A stretch of 64,000 nucleotides of DNA from an uncultured Saprospiraceae bacterium (GCA_938016265.1 CALLWB010000002.1:62001-126000); one strand, 5' to 3'; shown: positions 33,901-43,249, counted from the stretch's first letter. Numbers and translations are program-made. Notes: generated by a model not told the origin, from the letters alone.

Positions 33901-34431
33901 TCAGGAACAGAAATAACAGATACCGGAATTTTCGCCACTACTGGTAATACTGCGATTGTAGATTGGGTGCTTGTCGAGGTTCGAGATGCAAGTGCACCGG
34001 CAACTATAATATTGACAACAGCAGGATTGCTTAGAAGAGATGGAAGAGTAGTGGATATGGATGGCGTTTCCGATTTGGTTTTTAGCAGTCTTTCAGCAGG
34101 CAATTACCATATAGCAATCAAGCATAGAAATCACCTTCCAATCATGACAGCCAACCCAGTTAGCTTGACTAAGACTTCCGTTCTGGTTGATTTTACCACC
34201 CTGCCTATTTATGGATCAAATGCTGTTCAAATTATTGGAGGTATTCAAACACTTTGGAGTGGGGATGGGAATTCTGATGAAGCCATTGACGCCGCAGATA
34301 GAAGTTTAATTTGGAATGATCGAAATCAGACCCTTTATTCGAATTCAGATGTTAGTATGGATGGCTTTATTGATGCTTCCGACCGGAGTTTGGTATGGAA
34401 TAACAGAAACAAAACTGCACAACTTCCATAG
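30964..34431 (+). CDS. Giant secreted N-acetylmuramoyl-L-alanine amidase (Amidase_3) with dockerin-like C-terminus
   Basis: This encodes 1155 residues with an N-terminal hydrophobic signal (about 5-21). An Amidase_3 zinc domain (about 178-580) shows LSPGHGW (first His), WMVRERD (Glu), WHSNAS (second His, about 465) and LLETVFHDN (catalytic Glu, about 543). It is interrupted by a golvesin-type jelly-roll insert (about 255-392, GWYWVSTLYRSGANRV ... VVIADAMRFGG). An FN3 domain (about 590-672) and a ThuA/amidotransferase-like domain (about 680-935) follow. The last 216 residues are the module shared with the next two genes, ending in two dockerin-like loops (GDGNSDEAIDAADRSLIWND; DVSMDGFIDASDRSLVWNN). 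It should cut peptide stems from peptidoglycan. No T9SS domain is seen. Confidence 0.85.
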   Translation: MKSTLLPALIFGLLIIFVFSAQNIYKSASDKEKIAFQIVQKHISKHKNKKEKSCVHDFWNDIQLDKIEIVYPKITFFLELNKHLLDNYDDHLFEEIGLSLFNLLPQNKKLQSFHLLVKDEQGKYVEYSSLSQEPPRTFPEFQKNTDPGLPIALSADPNYNAFKQNNPNVAQTQPTGSLSGKTVWLSPGHGWLYFTSLGTYSTQRGNTNDMVEDFASIESVNYYLLKYLYNAGANVWMVRERDVNTNEVIVDNSQAGYSETGTWFTTSSTGYNPATGLTTGASGYRYTWSDPAATTATASWTPNIPEAGWYWVSTLYRSGANRVADTRYEVTHAGGTSPVSINQEVHGLTWVYLGQFYFDAGTTGKVTLLNETSDPTASQVVIADAMRFGGGINGASGSARNIADCSNGSVGPTQKARFEESARQYAPYQNYPTCRGDVTMRPHYAEYELAKGTAQEKANSIYVSWHSNASSGAARGTVTYAYNGANGNFPVTPNSYALQAAVHSELVNGIKTGWDPNWNDRGLLTANFGEVRELSTMPGCLLETVFHDNATDAQQYTTPAFRNIMARGVYKGIVKFFHIRDNSPNTTVPEPPTHLAAKNSGSGQITITWNTPPSNSGNGLLGDAATGYKLYIGTHGKAFADGIAVSGNSYTMTGLSPNATYYFRVAGTNLGGESFPTATVAARTPVAGTTAIDYLIVDGFDRLDRSAALRITSSSVLVNLRRLFLEKMNSYDYMVEHAKSLEYCGVSFDGASNEAVIAGTVSLPDYTGVNWFLGEESTLLRTFDNTEKSLVISYLNGGGNLIVSGAEIGWDVGRSGSANTDLNFYNNYLKATYNGDDGSTYNFSGQTGGIFAGITGGFDDNTVGYYDADYPDRLGATGGSSVVLNYSGGTGDGAAVAYKGNDFGVVNFGFPLETVTNEQVRNTLICNAVNFLAPEEVNLPLKVLLSGPFDPANSLMDDQLRVASFLPTTQPYSSAPWNYSGTEITDTGIFATTGNTAIVDWVLVEVRDASAPATIILTTAGLLRRDGRVVDMDGVSDLVFSSLSAGNYHIAIKHRNHLPIMTANPVSLTKTSVLVDFTTLPIYGSNAVQIIGGIQTLWSGDGNSDEAIDAADRSLIWNDRNQTLYSNSDVSMDGFIDASDRSLVWNNRNKTAQLP

Positions 34432-34572
34432 CAGCCAATTCATCTTCAACAAACAACTCTACGATATTAAATATCAAATTCTTAGAATAAACAAGGACTG
34501 TTTATCTAGTCACAAACGCTATAAAAGCTCGATAAATTTTGCTATTTTACAGGTACTTAAATCAGTATAAAT

Positions 34573-37500
34573 ATGAAAACTTACTTTACTTTTCTTTTTA
34601 GTTTTTTGTTTGCCATATCTACAAATTTTGCACAACAAAAAGGACCAATCAATTTCAACCCCGACCTTCAGATCGCTGTTTCTCCCAGCCCTAAAGCAGA
34701 TTATACTGCTTTCTTTGCGGAAGCCTATCAAAGTTTCCCAACCATACCAAGAGGAGTTTTGGAAGGAGTTGCATTTAACAACACCAGTATTTGGCATGTT
34801 CCAGAAAACATTCAACAAAGCTGCGCTGGAATTCCACAAGCACACGGCGTGATGGGATTGATTGAAAATGGAAAAGGGTTTTTCAGAGAAAACCTGACTT
34901 ACATTTCTAATTTAACAGGTTATTCTGCAGAACAGATTAAAGCAGATCCAAGAGTAAATATTCTAGCTTATGCGAAAGCGTTCGAAATCTCTCTGACAAA
35001 TGCAAACACTACAAACGTAGGTATTGCAGAAATAGCTCAGGTACTCGAACAACTTAGCGAATTGGCCTACATCAATCCTGTTGAAAATTACGGGATGTCT
35101 TCTTTCCAATACAATGTGTTTAACTTCATGAATAGCGCAGCCAACCAGGCAAAATATTCCTTCCCAGATCCACAGTTAAATCTGGTTAGCTACTTTGGGC
35201 AGAACAACTATACTATTCTCTCTTCGTCATTCGTAAATATCAATGGAAACAAAATCCAATCGCATGATGGGACCTCCTGGCAAAACCAAGTAAAATCTAT
35301 GATGTGCAATCAGGTCCCAGGAGCAATTTGGAATGCTGCGCATTCTTCTAACTTTTCAGTTGGCCGATCTCAAGCAGTTTCAGCGGTAACCGTCCACAAA
35401 ATACAAGGCCCCTACTCTAGCGCAATCAATTGGTTTAAAAACTCAGTAGCCAATGTTTCCGCCCATTATATCGTCAGAGCCTCCGATGGACAAATAACGC
35501 AAATGGTTTGCGAAGGGAATACCGCCTGGCACGTAGGCAGCAGCAATGGTTTTACAGTAGGGATTGAGAATGATGGCTATGTAGAAAACAACGACAACAC
35601 CACTGCCCTTTATCAGGCAAATGCATTAATAACAAAAGACGTTGCTGCACAATATGGGATCAATCGCCTAAGAACCTGGGGTTACCAAGGATGTACTGGC
35701 GGAGCAGGTACTTGTCAACTAGGTGCCTGTACCTTTGTAAAAGGCCATCAACACTACCCCAACCAATCACACAGTGACCCCGGTATTTATTGGAACTGGA
35801 GATACTTCTACAAATTAGTAAACGACGATACTCCAGTGACTAACTACACTGCCGCATCCGGCACTTTTTATGACACCGGAGGCGCAGGCGGCAACTATGC
35901 AGACGACAGTAGAAAGATTTATAAAATCGCTCCTACAAATGCTACAGACATCACTATAACCATCAATAGTTTCAACCTTGAGCTAAATTGGGATTACCTA
36001 TTAGTGTATGATGGTCCTTCTGTTTTTTCTCCACTTGTAGGAGAATATACAGGGACAACGATCCCAAGCACCTTTACCGCTTCTGGCAGTGCACTAACTG
36101 TTGAGTTTAGGTCCGACTGCGGAACTACTAATCCAGGATACAGTATTAGCTGGGGATCAGTTGGAGCAGACAATGTCCCACCAACCACCACCGTATCCTC
36201 CAATGGCACCTGGGAAACTAATAATTTCACCGCTAACTTTAGTGATTCAGATAATTCAGGTGGGTCAGGTATTGCTCATCGATTTTACCAGGTCATCCAC
36301 TATACCGGATCGGAATGGCGATCAAATGGAAACCGCGGCTACCTAAAGGATAATTTTGATAATACTATCCATTCTGACTGGGGTAGCTATGCAGGCAGCT
36401 GGAGTATTTCGGGCGGTAATCTTGTACAATCCGATGAGGCTAATGGGAATACAATATTGTCAGCTCCGGTCAATCAAAATGGGGCGACTGCTTATCTGTA
36501 TGATTGGTCTGCTGCGATTGGAGGCAGCGGGACAAACAGACGGGCGGGTATTCACTTTATGTGTAGTGATCCCGATGCGCCAAATCGTGGTAACTCGTAT
36601 TTCGTGTATTATCGGGTAGATAATAGTTTAGTGCAGATTTACTCTGTGACGAACGATGTTTTCACCCTCGAGAAGGATATTCCAATCACCGTAAATCTCA
36701 ACCAAACCTACAACAACAAAATAATTTATAATAAATCGACAGGAAAGATTACGATTTATCGGGATGGAAATAAGATTGGAGACTGGACAGATCCCACCCC
36801 ACTAACTACGGGTAGCCATGTTTCCTTGCGAACTGGCAATTGCACCTATACTGTTAATCAAATCAATGTCTACGCAAAGCGAACCGGCACCACCAAAACG
36901 ATCACCGTTGGAACCGGAGCAAATGACGACATTCAATTTCAAAACCCTAATCCAACGGCTCCCTCAGGGAAGGTAAAATCTATATTGATAGATGGCGCAG
37001 GAAATTTCTCAACTATTGGTGAAAAACTGATTAATGTAGACTGGACAACTCCAACACTGATTATTGCTGTTCAGGACGGAACAGGAGCGGACATAGATAT
37101 TACCACCTCGACGAATAGCTTGTCTGCTAATTGGAGTGCTTCCTCTGATCCGCATTCCGGGATAAATTATTATCAATATGCGATTGGTACAACCCCAGGA
37201 GGCACCAATGTAACAGGATGGACAAGCACAGGCACTACGCGGAGTATGACCAAATCAGGATTGAATCTGGTAAGTGGCCTTACCTATTATGTTACAGTTC
37301 GAACTTATAATAATGCTGGCTTAGTTGCGAATGCTGTTGAATCTGATGGGGTACAAATCATCCGTGATATTGCAGTTAGCCCTAGGGTTTTTCTAGGAGG
37401 AAGTTATAATTCTACTTCTAATGTAATGATTGACTACCTTAGAGTAGCAGGACTTGTTCCAACCAACCAACCCTATTCCAATACACCATGGAATTATTCT

Positions 37501-38028
37501 GGTACAGAATCTACTACTGCTGCTGTTCTTAATGTAGCTGGCAGCAATGCAATTATTGACTGGGTATTGGTTCAGCTGAGAGACAAAAATGATCCCTCAA
37601 CCGTCCTTGACACTCAAGCAGCATTACTGCAATCTGACAGCGATATTGTAGGGGTAGATGGGATTTCCCCAGTAGAATTTTCCAACCTTAATGAAGACGA
37701 TTATTATGTAACGATAATTCATAGAAACCACCTGGCCATAATGAGTGCCGCTCCTGTAAGTTTGTCTACCGCAACCACCGTTGTCGATTTCAGAACAACA
37801 CCTACTTATGGAACAGACGCCCAACAACAAGTTGGATCCTTGAAAGCAATGTGGTCTGGAGATACGAACGGTGATGGCTTTATTGATGCCGGAGATCGCA
37901 GCCTTGCCTGGAATAGCAGAAATACTTCTGGGTATTCGTCCATTGATTGTAACCTGGACGGAATAATAGATGCAGCAGACAGAAGCACTGCTTGGAACAA
38001 TAGAAACAAAACAGCACAACTTCCCTAA
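34573..38028 (+). CDS. Giant secreted N-acetylmuramoyl-L-alanine amidase (Amidase_2) with CUB, lectin-like and dockerin-like domains
   Basis: This encodes 1151 residues with signal peptide MKTYFTFLFSFLFAISTNFA. After a helical region, the Amidase_2 zinc domain (about 255-405) shows VTVHKIQG (first His), AHYIVRASDGQI, NTAWHVGSSN, GIENDGYV and KGHQHYPNQSHSDPG (remaining His/Asp ligands). A CUB domain (about 425-535, YDTGGAGGNYADDS ... WDYLLVYDGPS), an Ig-like segment, and a concanavalin-like domain (about 590-770, GGSGTNRRAGIHFMC) come next. The common 216-residue C-terminal module ends RNKTAQLP. From the CUB domain on it is a paralogue of the next gene. It lies 141 bp after the first amidase gene and 10 bp before the GH18 gene. 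Confidence 0.87.
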   Translation: MKTYFTFLFSFLFAISTNFAQQKGPINFNPDLQIAVSPSPKADYTAFFAEAYQSFPTIPRGVLEGVAFNNTSIWHVPENIQQSCAGIPQAHGVMGLIENGKGFFRENLTYISNLTGYSAEQIKADPRVNILAYAKAFEISLTNANTTNVGIAEIAQVLEQLSELAYINPVENYGMSSFQYNVFNFMNSAANQAKYSFPDPQLNLVSYFGQNNYTILSSSFVNINGNKIQSHDGTSWQNQVKSMMCNQVPGAIWNAAHSSNFSVGRSQAVSAVTVHKIQGPYSSAINWFKNSVANVSAHYIVRASDGQITQMVCEGNTAWHVGSSNGFTVGIENDGYVENNDNTTALYQANALITKDVAAQYGINRLRTWGYQGCTGGAGTCQLGACTFVKGHQHYPNQSHSDPGIYWNWRYFYKLVNDDTPVTNYTAASGTFYDTGGAGGNYADDSRKIYKIAPTNATDITITINSFNLELNWDYLLVYDGPSVFSPLVGEYTGTTIPSTFTASGSALTVEFRSDCGTTNPGYSISWGSVGADNVPPTTTVSSNGTWETNNFTANFSDSDNSGGSGIAHRFYQVIHYTGSEWRSNGNRGYLKDNFDNTIHSDWGSYAGSWSISGGNLVQSDEANGNTILSAPVNQNGATAYLYDWSAAIGGSGTNRRAGIHFMCSDPDAPNRGNSYFVYYRVDNSLVQIYSVTNDVFTLEKDIPITVNLNQTYNNKIIYNKSTGKITIYRDGNKIGDWTDPTPLTTGSHVSLRTGNCTYTVNQINVYAKRTGTTKTITVGTGANDDIQFQNPNPTAPSGKVKSILIDGAGNFSTIGEKLINVDWTTPTLIIAVQDGTGADIDITTSTNSLSANWSASSDPHSGINYYQYAIGTTPGGTNVTGWTSTGTTRSMTKSGLNLVSGLTYYVTVRTYNNAGLVANAVESDGVQIIRDIAVSPRVFLGGSYNSTSNVMIDYLRVAGLVPTNQPYSNTPWNYSGTESTTAAVLNVAGSNAIIDWVLVQLRDKNDPSTVLDTQAALLQSDSDIVGVDGISPVEFSNLNEDDYYVTIIHRNHLAIMSAAPVSLSTATTVVDFRTTPTYGTDAQQQVGSLKAMWSGDTNGDGFIDAGDRSLAWNSRNTSGYSSIDCNLDGIIDAADRSTAWNNRNKTAQLP

Positions 38029-38038
38029 ATCATTCATT

Positions 38039-41000
38039 ATGAAAAATATTCTCCTCTTATTTCTCCTGGGCTTTTTGGGAATTTGCAATTCTGGTTTTAG
38101 TCAGCAGATAAGACCGTCTATCCACCAGGAGCAAATGGAGCACTACAATAGTCTTGGTATTCCAGCGAATGATTACAATAAAATAAATAAAACAGTCCTT
38201 CGCCCTCCCTCCACAAACAAACAACAGGCATGCACCCTGGATAAAATCGTCTACGGCTGGCATCCCTATTGGGAAAATGGGAATGAGGTAAATTATGATT
38301 GGGATCGGCTCTCTCATTTGTGTTATTTTGGCTATGATGTGAACGCTTCTACTGGAAATGCGCTCACCACCAATGGCTGGGCCACAGCAAGTCCGGTCAC
38401 CGCAGCATTAAATAATGGCAAAAAGGTGCATTTGTGCGTCACCCTGTTCAGCAGTCACGCCACTTTCTTTGGTAGTTCAAATGCGCAACAAACACTGATA
38501 AATAATTTGATAAGTTTGATACAATCTCGCGGTGCACATGGTATCAATATCGATTTTGAAGGTGTTCCTTCCAGCTATAGAACAAATCTGACCAACTTCA
38601 TTATCAGCTTGAGCAATCAAATGAAGGCCGCCATTCCAAATTCTGAATTGACGATTGCCTTGTATGCAGTGGATTGGGGAAATGTATTTGATATTCCTAC
38701 CTTGAAAAATTACATTGATCTTTTTGTAATCATGGGCTACGACTACCACTGGACAGGAAGTGCGCAAGCTGGACCAAATGACCCACTGTACTGGTATAAT
38801 TCTACTGGAAATTCCTACGATTATAACCTATCGAGAAGTGTCACTTTTTACTTGGCGCAAGGCCTTCCAAAGTCTCAACTATGCCTAGGGCTTCCTTATT
38901 ATGGGAGAGAATGGCCAACTGTAGGGTCTGGATTTTATTCGAATACAACGGGATCTGGAAGTGCCCGAATTTATGATAATGTTCGAAATAATAGTTCCGG
39001 AGTCTACTCTGCTGCTAACAAAAGTTGGAATACAACGGGAAGAACAGATCGATATACTTACAACAACGGATCCTGGAGGCAATGTTTCATCAGTATGGAA
39101 AGTGCTATACAGGAGCGAATGGATTTTATAAATAAACGGGGCCTTGCCGGTATGGGTATTTGGGCGCTGGGATATGATAACGGGTACTCCGAATTTTGGG
39201 ATGCGATCCAGGATAATTTTACAGATTGCCAGGAAGATCCATGCACAGGGGGCATTCATGATATGGGTGGTCTAAGTAGGAATTATTACAATAATGAAGA
39301 TTATACTTATACAATTGATCCTCCGGGTGCTTCGAGTGTCTCTATGACATTTAGTTTGTTTGATCTGGAAACAGATTATGACTTTTTGTACTTGTATGAT
39401 GGCCCTGGTGTTAATTCTCCAATTATTGGAACCTATACAGGTACAAATAGCCCAGGTACAGTGGTCGCCAATTCTGGTGCGCTGACCGTCCGGTTTACAT
39501 CAGATGGTGGAGTGGAAAGGCCAGGATATGTAGCCACTTATTCTTGCAGTCAGGACAATTCAGCCCCTACCACGACCATCTCTATACCTGGCAATTGGCA
39601 AACTAACAATTTCACCTCCACCTTCACCGACATTGACAATAATGGGCTCGATATCCGATTCTACCAACCAATGTACCGAAACAATAGTGATTGGATGGCG
39701 AATGGTAGCAGAGGCTATTTTAAAGATAACTTTTCAGCATCCTTAGATACTAGGTGGTCTAACTACTCCGGGACTTGGGCAACAGCAAATGGTGCCTTGG
39801 TGCAGTCGGATGAATCCTTAGGAAATACAATACTCACTGCTACTGTAAATCAAAATGGAGCAGATGCGTATCTATATAATTGGAATGCGAGTATTGGTGG
39901 TTCTGGAACAAACCGACGAGCAGGATTACACTTTATGTGTGATGACCCAGATGCGCCCAACCGCGGGAATTCTTACTTCGTATATTTTAGAGTAGATACG
40001 GATGTATTGCAGATCTACAAAGTGACCAACGATGTTTTCAGTTTGGAGGCCAGTTTCCCACTCACCGTAAACGTGAATCAGAATTACAATCATCGAGTCG
40101 TGTATGAAAAATCCTCAGGAACCATTTCCGTTTACCGTGCTGGAAATCTGGTTGGAGAATGGATCGACCCTGCCCCACTAACAAGCGGCGATTATGTGTC
40201 GTTTAGAAGCGGAAACTGTACCTACACGGTGCCTCAATTTGATGTCTTCAAAAAACGTGGGGCTTCTACCGTGATTAGAGTTGGAAATGCGGCAACAGAC
40301 GACATCATCTATCAAAACATAAACCCCGGAACACCTGCGGGGAGAATACGTTCTATTGTTCTGGACGCAGCCAACAATTTTTCTACTACTGCATCAGCAG
40401 ATGTCGATGTAGATTGGACGCCACCTTCCACTGTTTTAGTGGTGAATGATGGTACTGGACTTGACGAAGATGTTAGTAATGCAACTTCCCAACTATTTGG
40501 TAACTGGGGCAACTCTATCGATAATAATTCTGGCGTAGTAAAATATTGGTATAAAATAGGTACCGCTCCTGGCCTAGGCAATATTGTGGCCTTGACGGAC
40601 AATGGATTGTCTACTTCGTTTACTGAATCCGGGTTGACCTTGATCAATGGACAAATGTATTATATCACGGTGCAGGCTGAAAATGGCGCTGGGTTGATGG
40701 CTCCATTTGCTAGTTCGGATGGGATGTTGATTGAGCGGGATGTGCAGATTCAACCAAAGGTATTGCTAGGAGGTTGTTATGATATGACTACAGGATTGAT
40801 GAAGGATAACCTTCGTGGCTTCTTTGTTTTGCCAACAAGTCAACCCTACACCGCAGCTCCCTGGTCTTACAATGGTGGGGAGACAACGACAACAACGGTG
40901 CTTTCCCTTACGGGGAATAACGCAATTATTGATTGGGTGTTGGTGGAACTTCGGGCTGCCGCTGATCCTTCTACGGTTATAGCTACACGCGCCGCTTTAT

Positions 41001-41401
41001 TGCAGGCGGATGGTGATGTGGTGGATACGGATGGTGTTTCACCGATTACGTTCAATGCTGCGGCTGGGAACTATAAGGTGGCGATTCATCATAGAAATCA
41101 TTTGAGTGTTAGTTCGCTTAATTCTTTTGCTTTGGGTACTGCTCCGAATTATGCGGCTGATTTTAGGAGTATTCCTACATATGGAACGGCGGCACAGGAG
41201 ACGATGGGTGGTGTTTCTGTATTGTGGTCTGGTGATGCGAATGCGGATGGGTTGATTGATGCTTCTGACCGGAGTACGGTTTGGAATGATCGGAACACGA
41301 ATGGCTATTTGCTGCAGGATGTCGATATGAATGGAGCGGTAGATGCTTCAGATCGAAGTGCTTGTTGGAATCATCGGAATCGTGCAGAAACCATGCCGTA
41401 G
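38039..41401 (+). CDS. Giant secreted GH18 glycosidase with CUB, lectin-like and dockerin-like domains
   Basis: The ATG at 38039, 10 bp after the previous stop, gives 1120 residues with signal peptide MKNILLLFLLGFLGICNSGFS; the frame opens upstream inside the previous gene but lacks a signal there. The GH18 barrel (about 65-390) shows IVYGWHPYWENG, the catalytic strand HGINIDFEGV (Glu about 173, D-x-E of the family motif), LTIALYAVDW, VIMGYDYHW and GLPYYGREW. CUB (about 400-505), Ig-like, concanavalin-like (about 555-735) and the common dockerin-ended module (about 905-1120, ending RNRAETMP) follow. It probably cuts chitin or the glycan of peptidoglycan. Confidence 0.88.
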   Translation: MKNILLLFLLGFLGICNSGFSQQIRPSIHQEQMEHYNSLGIPANDYNKINKTVLRPPSTNKQQACTLDKIVYGWHPYWENGNEVNYDWDRLSHLCYFGYDVNASTGNALTTNGWATASPVTAALNNGKKVHLCVTLFSSHATFFGSSNAQQTLINNLISLIQSRGAHGINIDFEGVPSSYRTNLTNFIISLSNQMKAAIPNSELTIALYAVDWGNVFDIPTLKNYIDLFVIMGYDYHWTGSAQAGPNDPLYWYNSTGNSYDYNLSRSVTFYLAQGLPKSQLCLGLPYYGREWPTVGSGFYSNTTGSGSARIYDNVRNNSSGVYSAANKSWNTTGRTDRYTYNNGSWRQCFISMESAIQERMDFINKRGLAGMGIWALGYDNGYSEFWDAIQDNFTDCQEDPCTGGIHDMGGLSRNYYNNEDYTYTIDPPGASSVSMTFSLFDLETDYDFLYLYDGPGVNSPIIGTYTGTNSPGTVVANSGALTVRFTSDGGVERPGYVATYSCSQDNSAPTTTISIPGNWQTNNFTSTFTDIDNNGLDIRFYQPMYRNNSDWMANGSRGYFKDNFSASLDTRWSNYSGTWATANGALVQSDESLGNTILTATVNQNGADAYLYNWNASIGGSGTNRRAGLHFMCDDPDAPNRGNSYFVYFRVDTDVLQIYKVTNDVFSLEASFPLTVNVNQNYNHRVVYEKSSGTISVYRAGNLVGEWIDPAPLTSGDYVSFRSGNCTYTVPQFDVFKKRGASTVIRVGNAATDDIIYQNINPGTPAGRIRSIVLDAANNFSTTASADVDVDWTPPSTVLVVNDGTGLDEDVSNATSQLFGNWGNSIDNNSGVVKYWYKIGTAPGLGNIVALTDNGLSTSFTESGLTLINGQMYYITVQAENGAGLMAPFASSDGMLIERDVQIQPKVLLGGCYDMTTGLMKDNLRGFFVLPTSQPYTAAPWSYNGGETTTTTVLSLTGNNAIIDWVLVELRAAADPSTVIATRAALLQADGDVVDTDGVSPITFNAAAGNYKVAIHHRNHLSVSSLNSFALGTAPNYAADFRSIPTYGTAAQETMGGVSVLWSGDANADGLIDASDRSTVWNDRNTNGYLLQDVDMNGAVDASDRSACWNHRNRAETMP

Positions 41402-41518
41402 GGAACTAAGTTTTTGTGTGGTTTATGGATGATATATTGATCTCTTTGATGACTTGATTAAGTTTGCGTTTGAGAATTGTCAATTGTTTTACAATTTTGA
41501 ATCGCAACTAAATTCTTG

Positions 41519-42181
41519 TTAGTACCAGTTATCAATTATATTGCATACTCCATGGTAAGGTTTGTGATGTTTACCTCCTCCATCACTCTCCAACTTCATA
41601 AAAACGGTATCATTTTTTATGATAATTTGCCTAACATTATATCCATAGGTTTTGGGGGGTGCATTTTTTGCTGTATAATGTAAGACGGTAGATTCACCAT
41701 CACATATTCGTTGCATTTCAGGGACGCCTAACTTTTTGATTACTTCATTTTTCGAAAAGGCTCTTATTTCTTGACTGGTGAATTTTGTTAAATAGTTATT
41801 GCCTCTCAAATTTGTAACCTCTCCCAATTTATTCAGCGTGATTAATTTGTATCCTACGGATCGATCTTTTTTTAGATGAACAATATTTAAGCTATATTTT
41901 GAAAAGTATAAATTTTCCGGCTTGTCCAAGTACAAAAATTGCTCAACAAAGTCCATTTTTTTTTCGACTAAAGGCGCACCCAATGTTTCTATAACTGACT
42001 TGTAGTCATCCCCTATCTTTATGCTTTTAAATTTTGCGTTTGAATAGGTTTTTGAATAGGCTGTTTTTTCTTCTGTGGTCAATACCCTCCCGAATTGGTT
42101 TAGGGCATATAACATGTACCCTAGCCAAGAAAAACCTACTACTATAAGTACTATTACTATTCCTATTAAAATCCTTTTCAT
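41519..42181 (-). CDS. Membrane-anchored protein with two BamE/SmpA-like motifs
   Basis: This 220-residue protein begins with a transmembrane helix (about 4-28, ILIGIVIVLIVVGFSWLGYM). Two similar helix-turn segments follow: FKSIKIGDDYKSVIETLGAP (about 52-70) and IRAFSKNEVIKKLGVPE (about 138-154). Both have the 'I-x-x-G-x-x-x-x-x-V-x-x-x-L-G-x-P' pattern of BamE/SmpA-like domains, each leading into beta strands. I infer tandem BamE-like folds in the periplasm. There is no lipobox. It is convergent with the GH18 gene. Confidence 0.55.
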   Translation of the reverse strand: MKRILIGIVIVLIVVGFSWLGYMLYALNQFGRVLTTEEKTAYSKTYSNAKFKSIKIGDDYKSVIETLGAPLVEKKMDFVEQFLYLDKPENLYFSKYSLNIVHLKKDRSVGYKLITLNKLGEVTNLRGNNYLTKFTSQEIRAFSKNEVIKKLGVPEMQRICDGESTVLHYTAKNAPPKTYGYNVRQIIIKNDTVFMKLESDGGGKHHKPYHGVCNIIDNWY

Positions 42182-42247
42182 AATCTGTTTTTAGACTGGT
42201 GCAATAATAACTTCACAAGAATTCGTAAACAAATCTATGCTATATAT

Positions 42248-42312
42248 CGAAGAATGGAAACACTCTAAACTAATATTAACCGATGTTTAACCCAATTCTC
42301 TACTTTCGATCC
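42248..42312. repeat. Upstream element A, similar to element at 43250-43315
   Basis: A 65-bp stretch beginning CGAAGAATGGAAACA aligns with 43250-43315 (CGAAAAATAGAAACA) over its length with scattered changes, sharing TATTAAC and a TTCGA-x-CC end. It lies in the divergent region before the DUF4291 gene. Confidence 0.4.
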
Positions 42313-42451
42313 AATTTGTTAAGAACAACCAATCTTCTAATCAATTTATACGGATAATGCTTAAAAAGGGGAACTATTTGCAGTTTTATTTTGTGATTTA
42401 GCTTTAACCAATCCATGTATTATAAAAATTGCACAATTAAAACAAAGCACA

Positions 42452-43045
42452 GTGAGCAACATACAAGAAATCAGGGCAGATTACGACAACAAAACAATCA
42501 CTGTTTATCAGGCGTACAACAAGCAAATAGCGCTCCCAGCCATTGAAAACAACAAATTTGAAAAACCGTTTTCCTTCAACAGGATGACCTGGATCAAGCC
42601 CTCCTATCTATGGCTGATGGAGCGCAGTAACTGGGGACATAAATCTAATCAGGAGTTTATTCTAGGAATAAAAATAAAAAAATCTGCTTGGGAACATGCC
42701 TTGTCAATGGGAGTTTTGACGCATCCCGACGATACCGTCTATCCAAACAACGTGAATTGGGAACAAGCATTCAAACAAGCAAAAGTCCACATCCAATGGG
42801 ATCCAGAACGAACATTGAGAGGAGCAAAAATGCAAATACGAACCATCCAGGTAGGCATCAGTAGTTTCTTAATTGAGGAATATAATACGGAATGGATCAG
42901 TGAGATAATCGACTACACCCCACTTACCAAAAAGATAAATCAACTAAGAAAACAAGGCAAACACAAGGAAGCGAAACGGCTGCTTCCCAAAGAAAGGGTA
43001 TATGATGTTCCTGAAGATATTGCAAATCGAATTGGTATAAAGTAA
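42452..43045 (+). CDS. DUF4291 family protein
   Basis: This 197-residue cytosolic protein starts with GTG. The family's landmarks are all present: ADYDNKTITVYQAYNKQIA at the N-terminus, FSFNRMTWIKPSYLWLMERSNWG (about 46-68), ILGIKIKKSAWEHAL, VHIQWDPERTLRGAKMQIRTIQVG (about 110-133) and the closing basic LLPKERVYDVPEDI. The function of DUF4291 is not known. The ATG alternatives lie inside the conserved region, so the GTG start is required. Confidence 0.88.
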   Translation: MSNIQEIRADYDNKTITVYQAYNKQIALPAIENNKFEKPFSFNRMTWIKPSYLWLMERSNWGHKSNQEFILGIKIKKSAWEHALSMGVLTHPDDTVYPNNVNWEQAFKQAKVHIQWDPERTLRGAKMQIRTIQVGISSFLIEEYNTEWISEIIDYTPLTKKINQLRKQGKHKEAKRLLPKERVYDVPEDIANRIGIK

Positions 43046-43249
43046 ATGCTCCCTAGAAGCGACATAGTGGGTGCTAGTGTTGGCAAATGAAATTGTTCTA
43101 ATGTTTCACTCCTATGGAGCTTACGATACTATTCGATGAACTCCTCTGGAGGTACTTATATTTGTTGATATGAATTCAATCTTGGCTAAATCAATATTTA
43201 GATTTGTATTGTTTCTGAATCTAGTGACACACAATTACCAAGCATTCAT

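Noticed and set aside
30964-41401. Cellulosome reading of the dockerin-like ends
   Set aside because: The loops resemble dockerin repeats, but no cohesin or scaffoldin is present and the catalytic domains suit peptidoglycan or chitin. I call them dockerin-like only.
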